The position numbers were made by a program, and so were the translations under genes. From Rhizophagus sp. LPA8_4_AMF (taxonomy: Eukaryota > Glomeromycota > Glomeromycetes > Glomerales > Glomeraceae): 28,355 nucleotides of DNA. The notes beneath the pieces were generated by a model. The model saw only the letters and a list, made by a program, of their open reading frames with translations. It made no database searches and was not told the DNA's origin. The stretch spans positions 1 to 28,355 of the forward strand of contig JADRCO010000679.1 of assembly GCA_021464525.1 (NCBI GenBank). The letters run 5' to 3'. Within the stretch, counting starts at the first letter, position 1. Every line of letters begins with the position of its first letter. Shown here piece after piece: positions 21,019-28,355 of the stretch.

Positions 21019-21465
21019 GCTAGGAATTACATCTTCATTAATATTATTATTTGCTGGGATCAGAAGTATATACTATGGGTCTATGGTGGGCGGATATGAT
21101 CCGTGCCAATATTTTATTAAAGAAGGATTATTGAATTGATTGATTACATTTAGCATACAAAGAAAAAGAAGTAAAAATACATCGTCTAAATACCCTAACT
21201 ATAATCAATTAAAACTCGCTCATCCCATAAGGGACCCACCCTTCGTATTAAAAAAAAAGCTAACAATAGAGAAACTAAGCCGCTATGTCAATCAACTGGG
21301 ATGAAAGAGAATTATAAATTAGTAACAAAAGGAGAAGAAGAAGAAAAATTTAAAGAAATAGAAGAATTTAAAGAAAAATTAAATAAATTAAACCATACGT
21401 ATCCACAGAGAATTGGCGTCATAAGCGTCGCAAAAATCGTTATACGGACTGGAATAACTCCATGA
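21019..21465 (+). pseudogene. Decayed unidentified coding region
   Basis: After an acceptor-like ATTATAG the plus strand reads LGITSSLILLFAGIRSIYYG (a possible membrane segment), then GGYDPCQYFIKEGLLN and a TGA. The same frame resumes as KYPNYNQLKLAHPIRDPPFV and continues LTIEKLSRYVNQLG. A frameshift then leads to an ATG-started frame at 21301 (MKENYKLVTKGEEEEKFKE, then LNHTYPQRIGVISVAKIV), ending at 21465. The proline-rich and charged coding-quality stretches stand out from the flanks. One stop and one frameshift suggest a relic. The family is unknown; it may be mobile-element debris. Confidence 0.4.
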
Positions 21466-21634
21466 AGTTATTGTATATATATTGTACGATCGTCTGTGTG
21501 GGTGTATTTTTGTCATCGATAGTGCGTTATTCTTTCTTTTTTCCTGCTTCTCATACTATTTTTATTGGAAAAAAATTTCTTAATGAAACATTTTTAGGCA
21601 AGTTACCCTTGCATTGTATTAATTTAGAGGATTA

Positions 21635-21985
21635 CCTGCCGTAGAAAATAACAAGTACCCGCTGTAACTTACGACAGGTACCTGCTATTTTTTACTGCAA
21701 GTACCGGTTAATTTATACAAGTAATACAACGGGTTTAATTTTTTTTATCCATAAAATTCAAATATTAAAATCTGTGACATTTATAACCAGATTTATAGAC
21801 TAATAAAATTTCATTAGAAAAATTATAAAGTTCGCCATAATTTTAGCAAAAAAAAATTTTTTAATATAAATGTCACCTTCTAATACATTGATTTGTGGGC
21901 CAAGCACCTGCCGTTTGTTATAGAAGGTATCTGTCGCTAGTTATGGCAGGTACTCGTTAGTTTATACAGCAGGTTGTCCTTGTAT
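21635..21985. repeat. GCAGGTAC-motif repeat cluster
   Basis: Variants of GCAGGTAC(C)TG / CAGGTACCTGC occur at least seven times in both orientations. Two direct modules of about 40 bp (21680-21719 and 21927-21967) share TA.CTG, GTAC.CGTTA.TTTATACA. It looks like a small non-autonomous element with subterminal repeats, or a relic of one. No ORF is called. Confidence 0.5.
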
Positions 21986-21995
21986 CCAAACAACG

Positions 21996-22138
21996 CATAC
22001 ACGCTACATAATTTAACGTGTATCAGGTATACGATGTATATTACTACGCATTTTTTTGACCATGGCGTCTTTCCATACATACATAATATAACGTGTATAC
22101 GTTGTATATTACTATGCACTTTGACCATGGCGGCTTTC
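21996..22138. repeat. Two-unit tandem repeat
   Basis: Unit 1 (21996-22073) and unit 2 (22074-22138) share CATAATxTAACGTGTAT, TGTATATTACTA.GCA and TTGACCATGGCG.CTTTC in order. The size difference comes from small indels. Open frames on both strands across this repeat are by-products. Confidence 0.65.
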
Positions 22139-22283
22139 CATATTACATTATCATTTGATTTTGTTGCGAATTTCAAAGATTTTAAGTATAATAATATTCT
22201 GCTTTTATTCACAACTACAAATTTTAAAAATTAGACGTACACATTTAGCGTGCACGACCAAATGTGAAATTTAATAAAGTTCT

Positions 22284-22698
22284 TGGAACAATGGAAAAAC
22301 TTTTAAAGCAATTTATTTAGGTGATTGTAATGGTGTAATAACTCAATAAATTTAGCTGTTGCTAAATTCTATCCAAATCTTAGAAAATGTTTGGTCGATT
22401 TTAAAAAATTATGAATTGGAAACGTTGAGAAAGTATTAAAATGTGATGTGGAGGTCTGGAGGAAGAAGCTTTGGCGATGGATGCAAAATATTCAAATAGT
22501 GAAGTAATATTATTTCAGTAATCCGAAATATGATTCGAGAGGACTTGGAGAAAGTATATCAAAAATCACTTTCTTTGGTCGTAATGAAACAAACAACTGA
22601 ACTTCGATTTAAATAATGAGAATATGAAATCTATAGAAAAATATATTGAATCAAGAGTTATTACAATTCTAAATTTTGATGATGATTTATATAAATAA
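22284..22698 (+). pseudogene. F-box/LRR protein pseudogene (C-terminal repeat region)
   Basis: Fragments of the leucine-rich part of a fungal F-box protein follow in order with frameshifts. They are TFKAIYLGDCNGVITQ, NLAVAKFYPNLRKCLVDFKK, EALAMDAKYS, KSLSLVV and, in the last open stretch, DLNNENMKSIEKYIESRVIT and LNFDDDLYK, ending at 22698. The ending corresponds in layout to the KYKNEGVIRKFE end of the intact gene at 13651-15135. No F-box domain is present upstream, so this is a 5'-truncated, decayed paralogue. At least four frame breaks are seen. Confidence 0.65.
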
Positions 22699-23296
22699 AC
22701 GGATTTTAAATTCTGTATCGAATTTTACTTTGTAATTTAGTTTCAGATAGTGTAGGTTTTTTTGATAAACAAATAGGAATTAGTACTTAGTTCAATATTC
22801 TTAAATTCTTTAAATTCTTGGCGCTCATAGTCTTAATATGCATTGCATAACAATCTAAATGTTTTGTCATTTCTCTTGAAAAATTATAATTTATTTAAAA
22901 CTTTATTTCTAAATTAATTCGTAAAGTAGAGGTCGTTAGTCGTTACATATACAGTAAATTCCGAGATAAATATGCATGCATAAATTTTAGAATTTCGCGT
23001 TCTTGATGTATCTAACTTCTTTTTTTTTAACGTTAACGTTAATAATCCATATGAGCAAAAGTAAAGTACATGTTATAACATTATTTCTGGCCAAATTGTA
23101 GAAAATTTATAATTGGTAACTCGAGTTATAATATACAGAGGTATCTTCCTTTTTATATTATTATTTTTATTTTTTATTTATTCATTTATTTATTTGTTGT
23201 TTTTTGTCAAATAAAAGATTTATCATTATTCATTATTATTCAACTTCGATTTCTTTAGTTTGAATTTTGGCCTAATGTAAAACTTTGTCATTATAG
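22699..23296. other. Gene-free stretch
   Basis: AT-rich with T-rich and TTTATTTATT tracts near 23160-23205. A TACAGTAAATTCCGAG word at about 22950 is weakly reminiscent of a transposon end. No gene is seen. Confidence 0.45.
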
Positions 23297-23740
23297 ATGA
23301 TCATTGGCCTACTGCTAAACCATTTAAATCTGCTGAACGATCTTCAACCTCTATATTTGACGAGCATTTCGTGATGTATTGAAAAATGCAAATAATAAAA
23401 GGCCAAATGGTCAAATTTGAATTTACCTATAAGAACTCCAATCAAAGTTAGGATTAATATGATACAAAATACTATATTAATGGGTAAGGTCTATCAAAGA
23501 GCAGAAATCAAAAGAAAATTTTCAGTTAGATCAACTTTTTTCTTGATAAGACTAAATGATAAAGGGTACGTACAAGACTGCTGATGTTACACCAAGAACC
23601 AGTCATTATCTTAAAACACAAAACAAAAATTGCAGGAAAAGTTTCATGATTAAATGGGGTTAAAAAGAGCAATCTTCTATAAACATTCTGTAAGGCAAAA
23701 CAAAAAATTATTTACTGACGCTATAAATCCTTCAAATTTA
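23297..23740 (+). pseudogene. Possible decayed coding remnant
   Basis: After an acceptor-like CATTATAG, one frame reads DDHWPTAKPFKSAERSSTSI then FDEHFVMY and stops. Others, shifted, read FRDVLKNANNKRPNG, then RAEIKRKFSVRSTFF and LIRLNDKGYVQDC, then LKRAIFYKHSVRQNKKLF. The pieces are coding-like but broken by stops and shifts, and I cannot name the family. They could equally be chance in a slightly GC-richer patch. Confidence 0.25.
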
Positions 23741-24388
23741 TGAAAAAAATCTTAGTATGATCTTATCATTAAATATATTAATCAATAAAAAAAATCCAAT
23801 AATATTTATTAATTTTGATACTACGATACTACTACATTTCTTTTATATGATATGTATCAAAAAAAAAAAAATTATAGTAATATTACAAAAAGGTAAATTG
23901 GTCTCATTAAGTAACATAGAATTTTTTAATTTCGGTATGATTATTCGGTGCTATACGATACCATATCATACACATCTTAATTAATGTCCATTTTTTTTTA
24001 TGGATGAGCCTATATATAGTACAAACTTAATACAAATTCAGATCTAACTAAAGTTGACTTAAGAAGAGATGATGAAATGATTACTTATGAACTTAAAATA
24101 AAAGAGTAAAATTACATTGGAAAAGAACGAAATTGACAAAAAAAATTACGACTCTAAATATTGTGAAATTAGGGTAAATCGACTTACAAGAATAAAAAAA
24201 TTTATTGATTTACAGGATTATTCATAAATCATTTGCTTAATATACTAATTAGACGTTACAGTTCCTACGCATGAAAGTTATACATAATAAAAAAATTATC
24301 ATAATAAATCTATAAAAATTATTTAGTGAGAACATCTTTCTGTATCTTTTTTAAGAACAAATTTTAAATTAATACATAATTTATATCA
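23741..24388. other. Gene-free stretch, including the 3' flank of the minus-strand gene
   Basis: AT-rich. On the minus strand an AATAAA at 24199-24204 could be a distal poly(A) signal for the gene ending at 24389. The 75-codon plus-strand frame at 23757 is low complexity (runs of lysine and isoleucine) and is not called. Confidence 0.4.
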
Positions 24389-24769
24389 TTAGCTATTTAA
24401 GTTAATGTCACCTACTTTATCAAAAAATTGATTGTCTTCATTTTGTTCGTTATAAACGATTTTTGTTGGGTCTTCATCAGTGATATTTGATTTCTTATGA
24501 TGGACTGTTTTATTTTCACTGGTACCCTCAGAGGGAATTTCTTTATGACGGATTCTTCTGGAGCTTTTCATGTAGGGATGTCTCATTCGTTTAAAGTGTT
24601 TGGTATGGTTGATGGGATGATTAAAATTCCTAGTTGACGGAATTATAGTTTCAGGAGGTCTTTTAGTTGTTGTCGCAGCGCTTTTTTTTGCTTTTAGATA
24701 TTCAATCAACTGAACAATCTCGGGATCATTTTTAATATCATTATTATCGATATCTATGTTTTCCGACAT
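24389..24769 (-). CDS. Hypothetical basic, mostly disordered protein, 126 residues
   Basis: An open frame this long is very unlikely by chance at this AT content, and its codon content is balanced. I start it at the ATG at 24769 (MSENIDIDNNDIKNDPEIVQ), which opens a regular sequence; an in-frame ATG at 24823 would add 18 residues (MNKRNISYFSLHTHFLLI). In order: an acidic N-terminal part with a short predicted helix (EIVQLIEYLKAKK), a threonine/proline-rich linker, a histidine/arginine/lysine-rich centre (HTKHFKRMRHPYMKSSRRIR) that could bind nucleic acid or act as a nuclear signal, and an acidic tail ending DKVGDINLNS. No known domain is recognised. A piece of the A/B/C repeat family lies about 90 bases upstream. 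Function unknown. Confidence 0.65.
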   Translation of the reverse strand: MSENIDIDNNDIKNDPEIVQLIEYLKAKKSAATTTKRPPETIIPSTRNFNHPINHTKHFKRMRHPYMKSSRRIRHKEIPSEGTSENKTVHHKKSNITDEDPTKIVYNEQNEDNQFFDKVGDINLNS

Positions 24770-24857
24770 AATAAGAAGAAAGTGCGTATGTAATGAAAAA
24801 TAAGATATGTTTCTTTTATTCATTTATTATAACTTTTCTGCTTTTATAAAGAACTAC

Positions 24858-24910
24858 TAAAAAAAGATGTCGGATACCAATTCTAGAACGTCAACATGCA
24901 TTGGAATTTC
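24858..24910 (-). repeat. Fragment D of the A/B/C repeat family
   Basis: AAAAAAAGATGTCGG..ACCAATTCTAGAACGTCAACATGCATTGG matches the diagnostic core of copies A-C in the inverse orientation (compare 11697-11750). Only the core is recognisable here, just upstream of the minus-strand gene at 24389-24769. Confidence 0.5.
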
Positions 24911-24982
24911 TAATCCAAATGTAATGTTCTAGATTTATATATATATATATATATTTAATCGTTTTCATTATTCTTTTTACAG

Positions 24983-25078
24983 AAAAAGAAATTCAAAGAG
25001 TTACATACGGATTGTTCTATTTATACTCCTTTTGCTATTATGGATCGAGCTAGGCCCTGTATATCTAAGATCTGCTAA
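24983..25078 (+). pseudogene. Possible orphan 3' exon
   Basis: After a pyrimidine-rich acceptor (TTCTTTTTACAG) the frame reads KKKFKELHTDCSIYTPFAIM and DRARPCISKIC to a stop at 25076-25078. Composition is coding-like, but no upstream exon is apparent and the family is unknown. Confidence 0.25.
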
Positions 25079-25293
25079 CTTAAAAAATTGATTGTTTTTC
25101 TACTTTTGGCTTTCATGTTTTTTTTTTTTTTTATTGATTTTTATTTCAAAATTATATTGTTATTTTAAAATTATTCAATTTTTTTTTTTTTTTTTACAAA
25201 CTTCATGTGAATTTCCTGAAAAATATATTAAGATTATTATTAGGTTGGAAATTCTTATATTTCATTACTTGTGTTCATGTTTGTTTATTTTCA

Positions 25294-25389
25294 GGAGACA
25301 AAAAATGTTTCAATTGTGTCAAACCATATTTTTTTTTTTCTTTAGAGAGGGGTTATATTACATGTATGTTACGCAACAAAGAATCCTAA
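25294..25389 (+). pseudogene. Possible degenerate zinc-knuckle remnant
   Basis: Following TTTATTTTCAG the frame reads GDKKCFNCVK, then a T-run-encoded stretch, then ERGYITCMLRNKES and a stop. GDKKCFNC is the usual opening of a CCHC knuckle and GYIT...NKES resembles its end, but the histidine is replaced, the spacing is wrong and a T-rich insert intervenes. At best it is a relic of a Gag-like or transposase knuckle. Confidence 0.25.
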
Positions 25390-25394
25390 TGGCT

Positions 25395-25572
25395 AACCCT
25401 ATCTATATATAGTGCATCACACAAATTAAAATTTTTTTTTTTTGACAATCAACCCGATTTGCATTCATTCATCATAGTCAATTAAATATAATGTATAATT
25501 CGGACCAAACTCACGATGCCGGCCAGAGTTACATATCTATAATGTCACGTGATATATATTATCGAATTTTAT
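25395..25572. other. Short spacer before the LINE fragment
   Basis: No gene is seen. A short GC-richer patch (CGATGCCGGCCAGAG) lies near 25516. The left limit of the retrotransposon fragment is not clear. Confidence 0.35.
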
Positions 25573-26360
25573 GACATCCTTAACGATCGGTTTCTGGATA
25601 TACGGCAAGTGCTCGAAAAAACTTTCTTTTCTAATTAAGTACCTATGATATACATCGAATATTATCACTTTGACCTGAATCTGTCATCAACTTCCCCAAG
25701 CAATACGATATCAATCCCTAAATCAAGAATCTCCTACATTCGTGCGCATTACATAATTACTATATAGACAGGTGATATTCGACCCAATTGCATCATTAGT
25801 GTACAACTTACCAATACCTTTGTTATCTCAATTTCCAAAATTTCAAGACGTTTCTCCAACCCAAACAAAATTAGACAACTCAACAAACCACATATTACTT
25901 ATCGTACGATCGCATACAATGATTTTTAGCACAACAACTGAAGCATTATTATCACCACATCTAATCCAAATCCAATCGTAGACTTGACGTCTAATCCTTT
26001 TCTTCACTAATTTTCCTACTTCTATTGTTAATTTTAATCATGCTTTAATTAAAAAATTACTTTTACCGATTTTTTTACATACAGAATTTTTTATTATTAC
26101 TAATAGATTACAAGATTTTAACCAATTAGAAATTTAGAATTTTATGCCGATGGCTCTTTAAAAAGAAATGATGCTTACCGAAAACAAGATGGGATATGGC
26201 TGGCATCTCACTTCCCCTAGCACTCAAACATTTCATGCTGTGGTTCATTAGAACAATGGGCTAGTTCTACAAAAGCGATTATTACGATATTACTTGTTTG
26301 TCCTAAATTTAATCACGTGCCGATTTATACTCAACCATTCAAATGTACATCAACCTTGAT
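25573..26360 (+). mobile_element. Dead non-LTR retrotransposon fragment with RNase H domain
   Basis: The plus strand carries a broken ORF that begins DILNDRFLDIRQVLEKTF and continues FDLNLSSTSPSNTISIPKSR with scattered stops and shifts. It reaches an RNase H domain: LEFYADGSLKRND (first catalytic Asp codon at 26149-26151), MGYGWHLTSPSTQTFHAV one frame over, EQWASSTKA (26251-26277), then LLVCP and IYTQ. In working relatives the motif after SSTKA starts with Glu and the strand reads IYTDS; both catalytic acids are missing here, apparently through small deletions. No endonuclease or reverse-transcriptase core is present, so this is the 3' part of a LINE-like element. It ends next to the decayed gene at 26473-26983. 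Confidence 0.7.
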
Positions 26361-26472
26361 AATCCTAGATTAACCCTAAGATGGCCCAAAAAATTAATGC
26401 CTGTCTGTTATGACAAGGCATCAAATATTTAGTTAAATCTCTTCAATTCAACTTGAATTATTGGCGAAACTA

Positions 26473-26983
26473 TTAAGAATTTTTGCCTGAATCGTCGTCC
26501 ATTTGCGAACGTTTTGATCGACTATATGTAAATGATTCCATCAATTGAGGTACGAGAGAAAGATTTTTGGGTTGACTATTAGTGGATCTTGTGACGTTGT
26601 TTGAATGTGCTTTGACTTTATGCATATTTATTACTAAAAGGTGTTTCTCCTGGATTAAAAAACATTATTAATTCCCATAAAAAGATATATATACATACAT
26701 ATATGGAAATTTTTCTTTTTTAATTTGCGTCGAATACTTAATGTAGGTGAATTAAGTTAATTACAATATCAGTATATATATAGGCATGACTGTTGAGTGG
26801 AATAGTAATGTTCCAATTTATTAATAAACCATTGCAAGATTTTCCTTTATATGTTTGATTATTTAATTGTTGAACTTCCTTCCAGGCTAACAGGTAACCT
26901 CCATCGCTCATTGTTAATTGGACCATGTACTGTACATAATACGTTTTTTCTTCAGAGATAATAATCTCCAATACTAAGATCAC
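26473..26983 (-). pseudogene. Decayed copy 2 of the unidentified gene seen at 5877-6423
   Basis: On the minus strand an open frame from 26983 reads SEEKTYYVQYMVQLTMSDGG, then LAWKEVQQLNNQTYKG, then NITIPLNSHAYIYTDIV. A segment of about 115 bases with GTAATTAAC at one end and TAATCCAG at the other may be an intron. After it the tail is open for 50 codons from an ATG at 26625: HKVKAHSNNVTRSTNSQPKN, then LSLVPQLMESFTYSRSKRSQ, then MDDDSGKNS, stop at 26473. Copy 1 has the same tail at nucleotide level but with frame breaks, and lacks most of the putative intron. The tail is basic and serine-rich, like a cytosolic tail or disordered end. This copy is better preserved and could still be part of a working gene whose 5' exons I cannot see. 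Confidence 0.5.
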
Positions 26984-27482
26984 GTATACAATTTCTGATG
27001 GGCGCGGAACCCGCTAAAATTGATTAGTTAATATTTGGTGCAACGTGAAATTATATGAATGGAATTAATTAAATTTAGACTTTTAATTAAGTAGGATTTG
27101 GGATAATATTAATCAGAGTAATATTGTGTGTGAATTGGGGTACCATAGTTCTTGTTGTAAAAAATAAAGTTTTGAATAGCAATAAGACGAAGAATAGGGG
27201 TGTTAAAAAGTGCGTTTAAAATATTGAGTTGCGATTTGACTTGGTTAATCAAATATATTCGTTATTGAGTAGGAAAAAAAGTGAAATATAAATTATGTCC
27301 GCAGTATTTGACGGAAGATTAAGTCTATCTTGCTTCATAAAGTTTTTCAAAAGGGGTAAAATAGATTGGCTTGAAGGGTAGAATAGTGTACTGTGTAAAA
27401 TATTCGTATTTTATATGATCTCTTGTTTTCATTTGTAAAAGTGATGGATCGTAATTTGTGTGTGTTTATCAACAGGCGTTGA
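26984..27482. other. Gene-free stretch
   Basis: GGGCGCGGAACCCGC at 27000-27014 is a short GC-rich patch at the edge of the decayed gene. An ATG at 27295 opens 28 codons (MSAVFDGRLSLSCFIKFF) before a stop; it is too short to support. Confidence 0.4.
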
Positions 27483-27490
27483 TATAAAAG
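27483..27490 (+). promoter_or_regulatory. TATA-like element
   Basis: TATAAAAG followed by CCCAG and, about 30 bases on, a CTTTATTACGAG region could start a plus-strand transcript. No coding sequence follows within the window, so any gene would have a long or spliced leader and lie beyond 28355. It could also be chance in AT-rich DNA. Confidence 0.25.
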
Positions 27491-27710
27491 CCCAGAATTC
27501 TTGGTTCTTTATTACGAGCCGTGATTCTTGATCGTTCAAAAGAAACTTATTTCGTTCGAATTCAATTTTTTGTTCGTTAGGATTTTGTATTTATCCATAT
27601 TAATTTTGGATTTTTGTAAATTTTTAAAAGCTTGAAACGATCCTAATTTCTTCAGTTAGTGATTTATTCTGACAAGCTCCCAAACTAAATCGTGTCGTCT
27701 AAATAATCTG

Positions 27711-27968
27711 TTAAAGAAAGCGGATATATTTGTTTATATCATTATCTGGGCGTGATATATTTGAATACGGAGCTTTTTGAAGAGTAATGCCAAAGGAGAG
27801 TTGGTCAATTCCTTGTAAAATATTGTAACTAGCAGAAAGAGAATGTAGAAAAATAATTCGATTTTTAGGGCATATTGACATATTGATTCTGAGTAAAAAT
27901 AATTTAAGTATTGAGATGTCTACACGATCAAGTTTTCGACAAGTCTTGTAGAGCGAACCAGATTTCAT
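27711..27968 (-). CDS. Questionable small ORF, 85 residues
   Basis: An ATG in the good context AAACAAAAATG opens MKSGSLYKTCRKLDRVDISI, continues LSASYNILQGIDQLSFGITL and ends PDNDINKYIRFL. Composition is plausible for a protein, but an open frame of this length is about what chance produces once or so per window here, and there is no recognisable domain. It is listed so that it is not lost. Confidence 0.25.
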   Translation of the reverse strand: MKSGSLYKTCRKLDRVDISILKLFLLRINMSICPKNRIIFLHSLSASYNILQGIDQLSFGITLQKAPYSNISRPDNDINKYIRFL

Positions 27969-28355
27969 TTTTGTTTATCCTGGCCTAATCAATCATCAAG
28001 GATTCTAATTGCATAATGCCGAGTGTAAAACGGGGCAGATTTAGCCGGAATTACGACATTAAGAAATTACAAATAACTTTGTGATTCTACCCGCTTTCAT
28101 TATACATCCTCCAAAAGTGTTGAGGTGTGGAAATATAACATTACCGAAGTCCATACGAATAGTAGTGGTTTTGCGGGTAGTTTAATAAACCTATTTGGGC
28201 ATGGATGGTAGATAGTTCCATTGAAATTTAAATCTTAAGTCTCTAATAATATTATAGTAAGTTCGATCGTGTTCTTTACTAATGTTATATAATGTAGATT
28301 ATTTCCTTTTTTGTAATTTTTCTTAATTTCCTTTTATAGTAATAAAATTGACTTC
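27969..28355. other. Window end, no supported gene
   Basis: Moderately AT-rich. On the minus strand short coding-like pieces appear (MELSTIHAQIGLLNYPQNHY; MDFGNVIFPHLNTFGG), overlapping in different frames, so at best they are further relics. A TTTTATAGTAATAAAA run closes the window. Confidence 0.3.

Noticed and set aside
21462..21644. 60-codon frame with a signal-peptide-like start (MKLLYIYCTIVCVGVFLSS)
   Set aside because: It is short, overlaps the end of a decayed frame, and its end runs into the GCAGGTAC repeat. There is no other support.
21937..22234. Open frames on both strands of 86-91 codons
   Set aside because: They lie across the two-unit tandem repeat and read it in opposite directions, which is typical of repeat by-products.
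25092..25412. 106-codon plus-strand frame rich in Phe
   Set aside because: It is produced by long T runs; the sequence is low complexity.

Overview
The window is very AT-rich eukaryotic DNA with short spliceosomal introns (54-79 bases, GTAAGT/GTATGT donors, TTAG/TATAG acceptors). It looks like an arbuscular mycorrhizal fungus (Glomeromycotina, Rhizophagus-like). Reasons: a full-length F-box/leucine-rich-repeat protein of the kind expanded in those fungi, a decayed second copy of the same kind, a compact two-repeat Myb-like protein of a style common there, and a dead non-LTR retrotransposon whose RNase H segment resembles elements I associate with those genomes. The organism is inferred from family resemblance remembered from those genomes, not from a search. 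Gene density is low, and most of the 28 kb is gene-free A/T sequence, small palindromic repeats and broken genes.

Layout. 1-4.4 kb: end of a GC-rich terminal-repeat element, then gene-free AT DNA with hairpins. 4.44-5.08 kb: four-exon Myb/SANT-like gene, the clearest gene that a plain ORF scan misses. 5.9-6.4 kb: first copy of a decayed, unidentified gene on the minus strand. 6.4-9.8 kb: gene-free with scattered repeats and a pogo/Fot1-like terminus. 9.8-10.1 kb: a complete 318-bp GC-rich inverted-repeat element with TA flanks. 10.7-12.2 kb: a large imperfect inverted repeat made of two head-to-head copies of one repeat family; a third full-length copy lies at 17.25-17.92 kb and a short piece at 24.86 kb. 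13.65-15.14 kb: intact F-box gene with poly(A) signals. 15.4-16.3 kb: a roughly 280-codon reading frame broken only by indels, with a ubiquitin-like segment and a UIM-like motif. 16.7 kb: an orphan CCHC zinc-knuckle exon on the minus strand. 18-20 kb: gene-poor, with C-rich CCCTA-like islands and hairpins, ending in an unidentified 3' exon. 20.6-21.5 kb: two decayed or fragmented coding regions on opposite strands. 21.6-22.1 kb: GCAGGTAC-motif and tandem repeats. 22.3-22.7 kb: F-box/LRR pseudogene. 24.39-24.77 kb: intact small basic protein gene on the minus strand. 25.6-26.4 kb: dead LINE fragment with an RNase H domain. 26.5-27.0 kb: second copy of the decayed gene seen at 6 kb. 27-28.4 kb: mostly gene-free with a TATA-like site.

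No operon or dedicated multi-gene system is visible. The genes appear independent: a probable ubiquitin-ligase substrate receptor (F-box), a probable DNA-binding Myb-like factor, one unknown protein, and a background of mobile-element debris. I found no tRNA, rRNA or CRISPR array. The most unusual items are the indel-only broken ubiquitin-like gene, the paired decayed genes at 6 and 26.5 kb, and the 1.3-1.5-kb head-to-head repeat able to form long double-stranded RNA.
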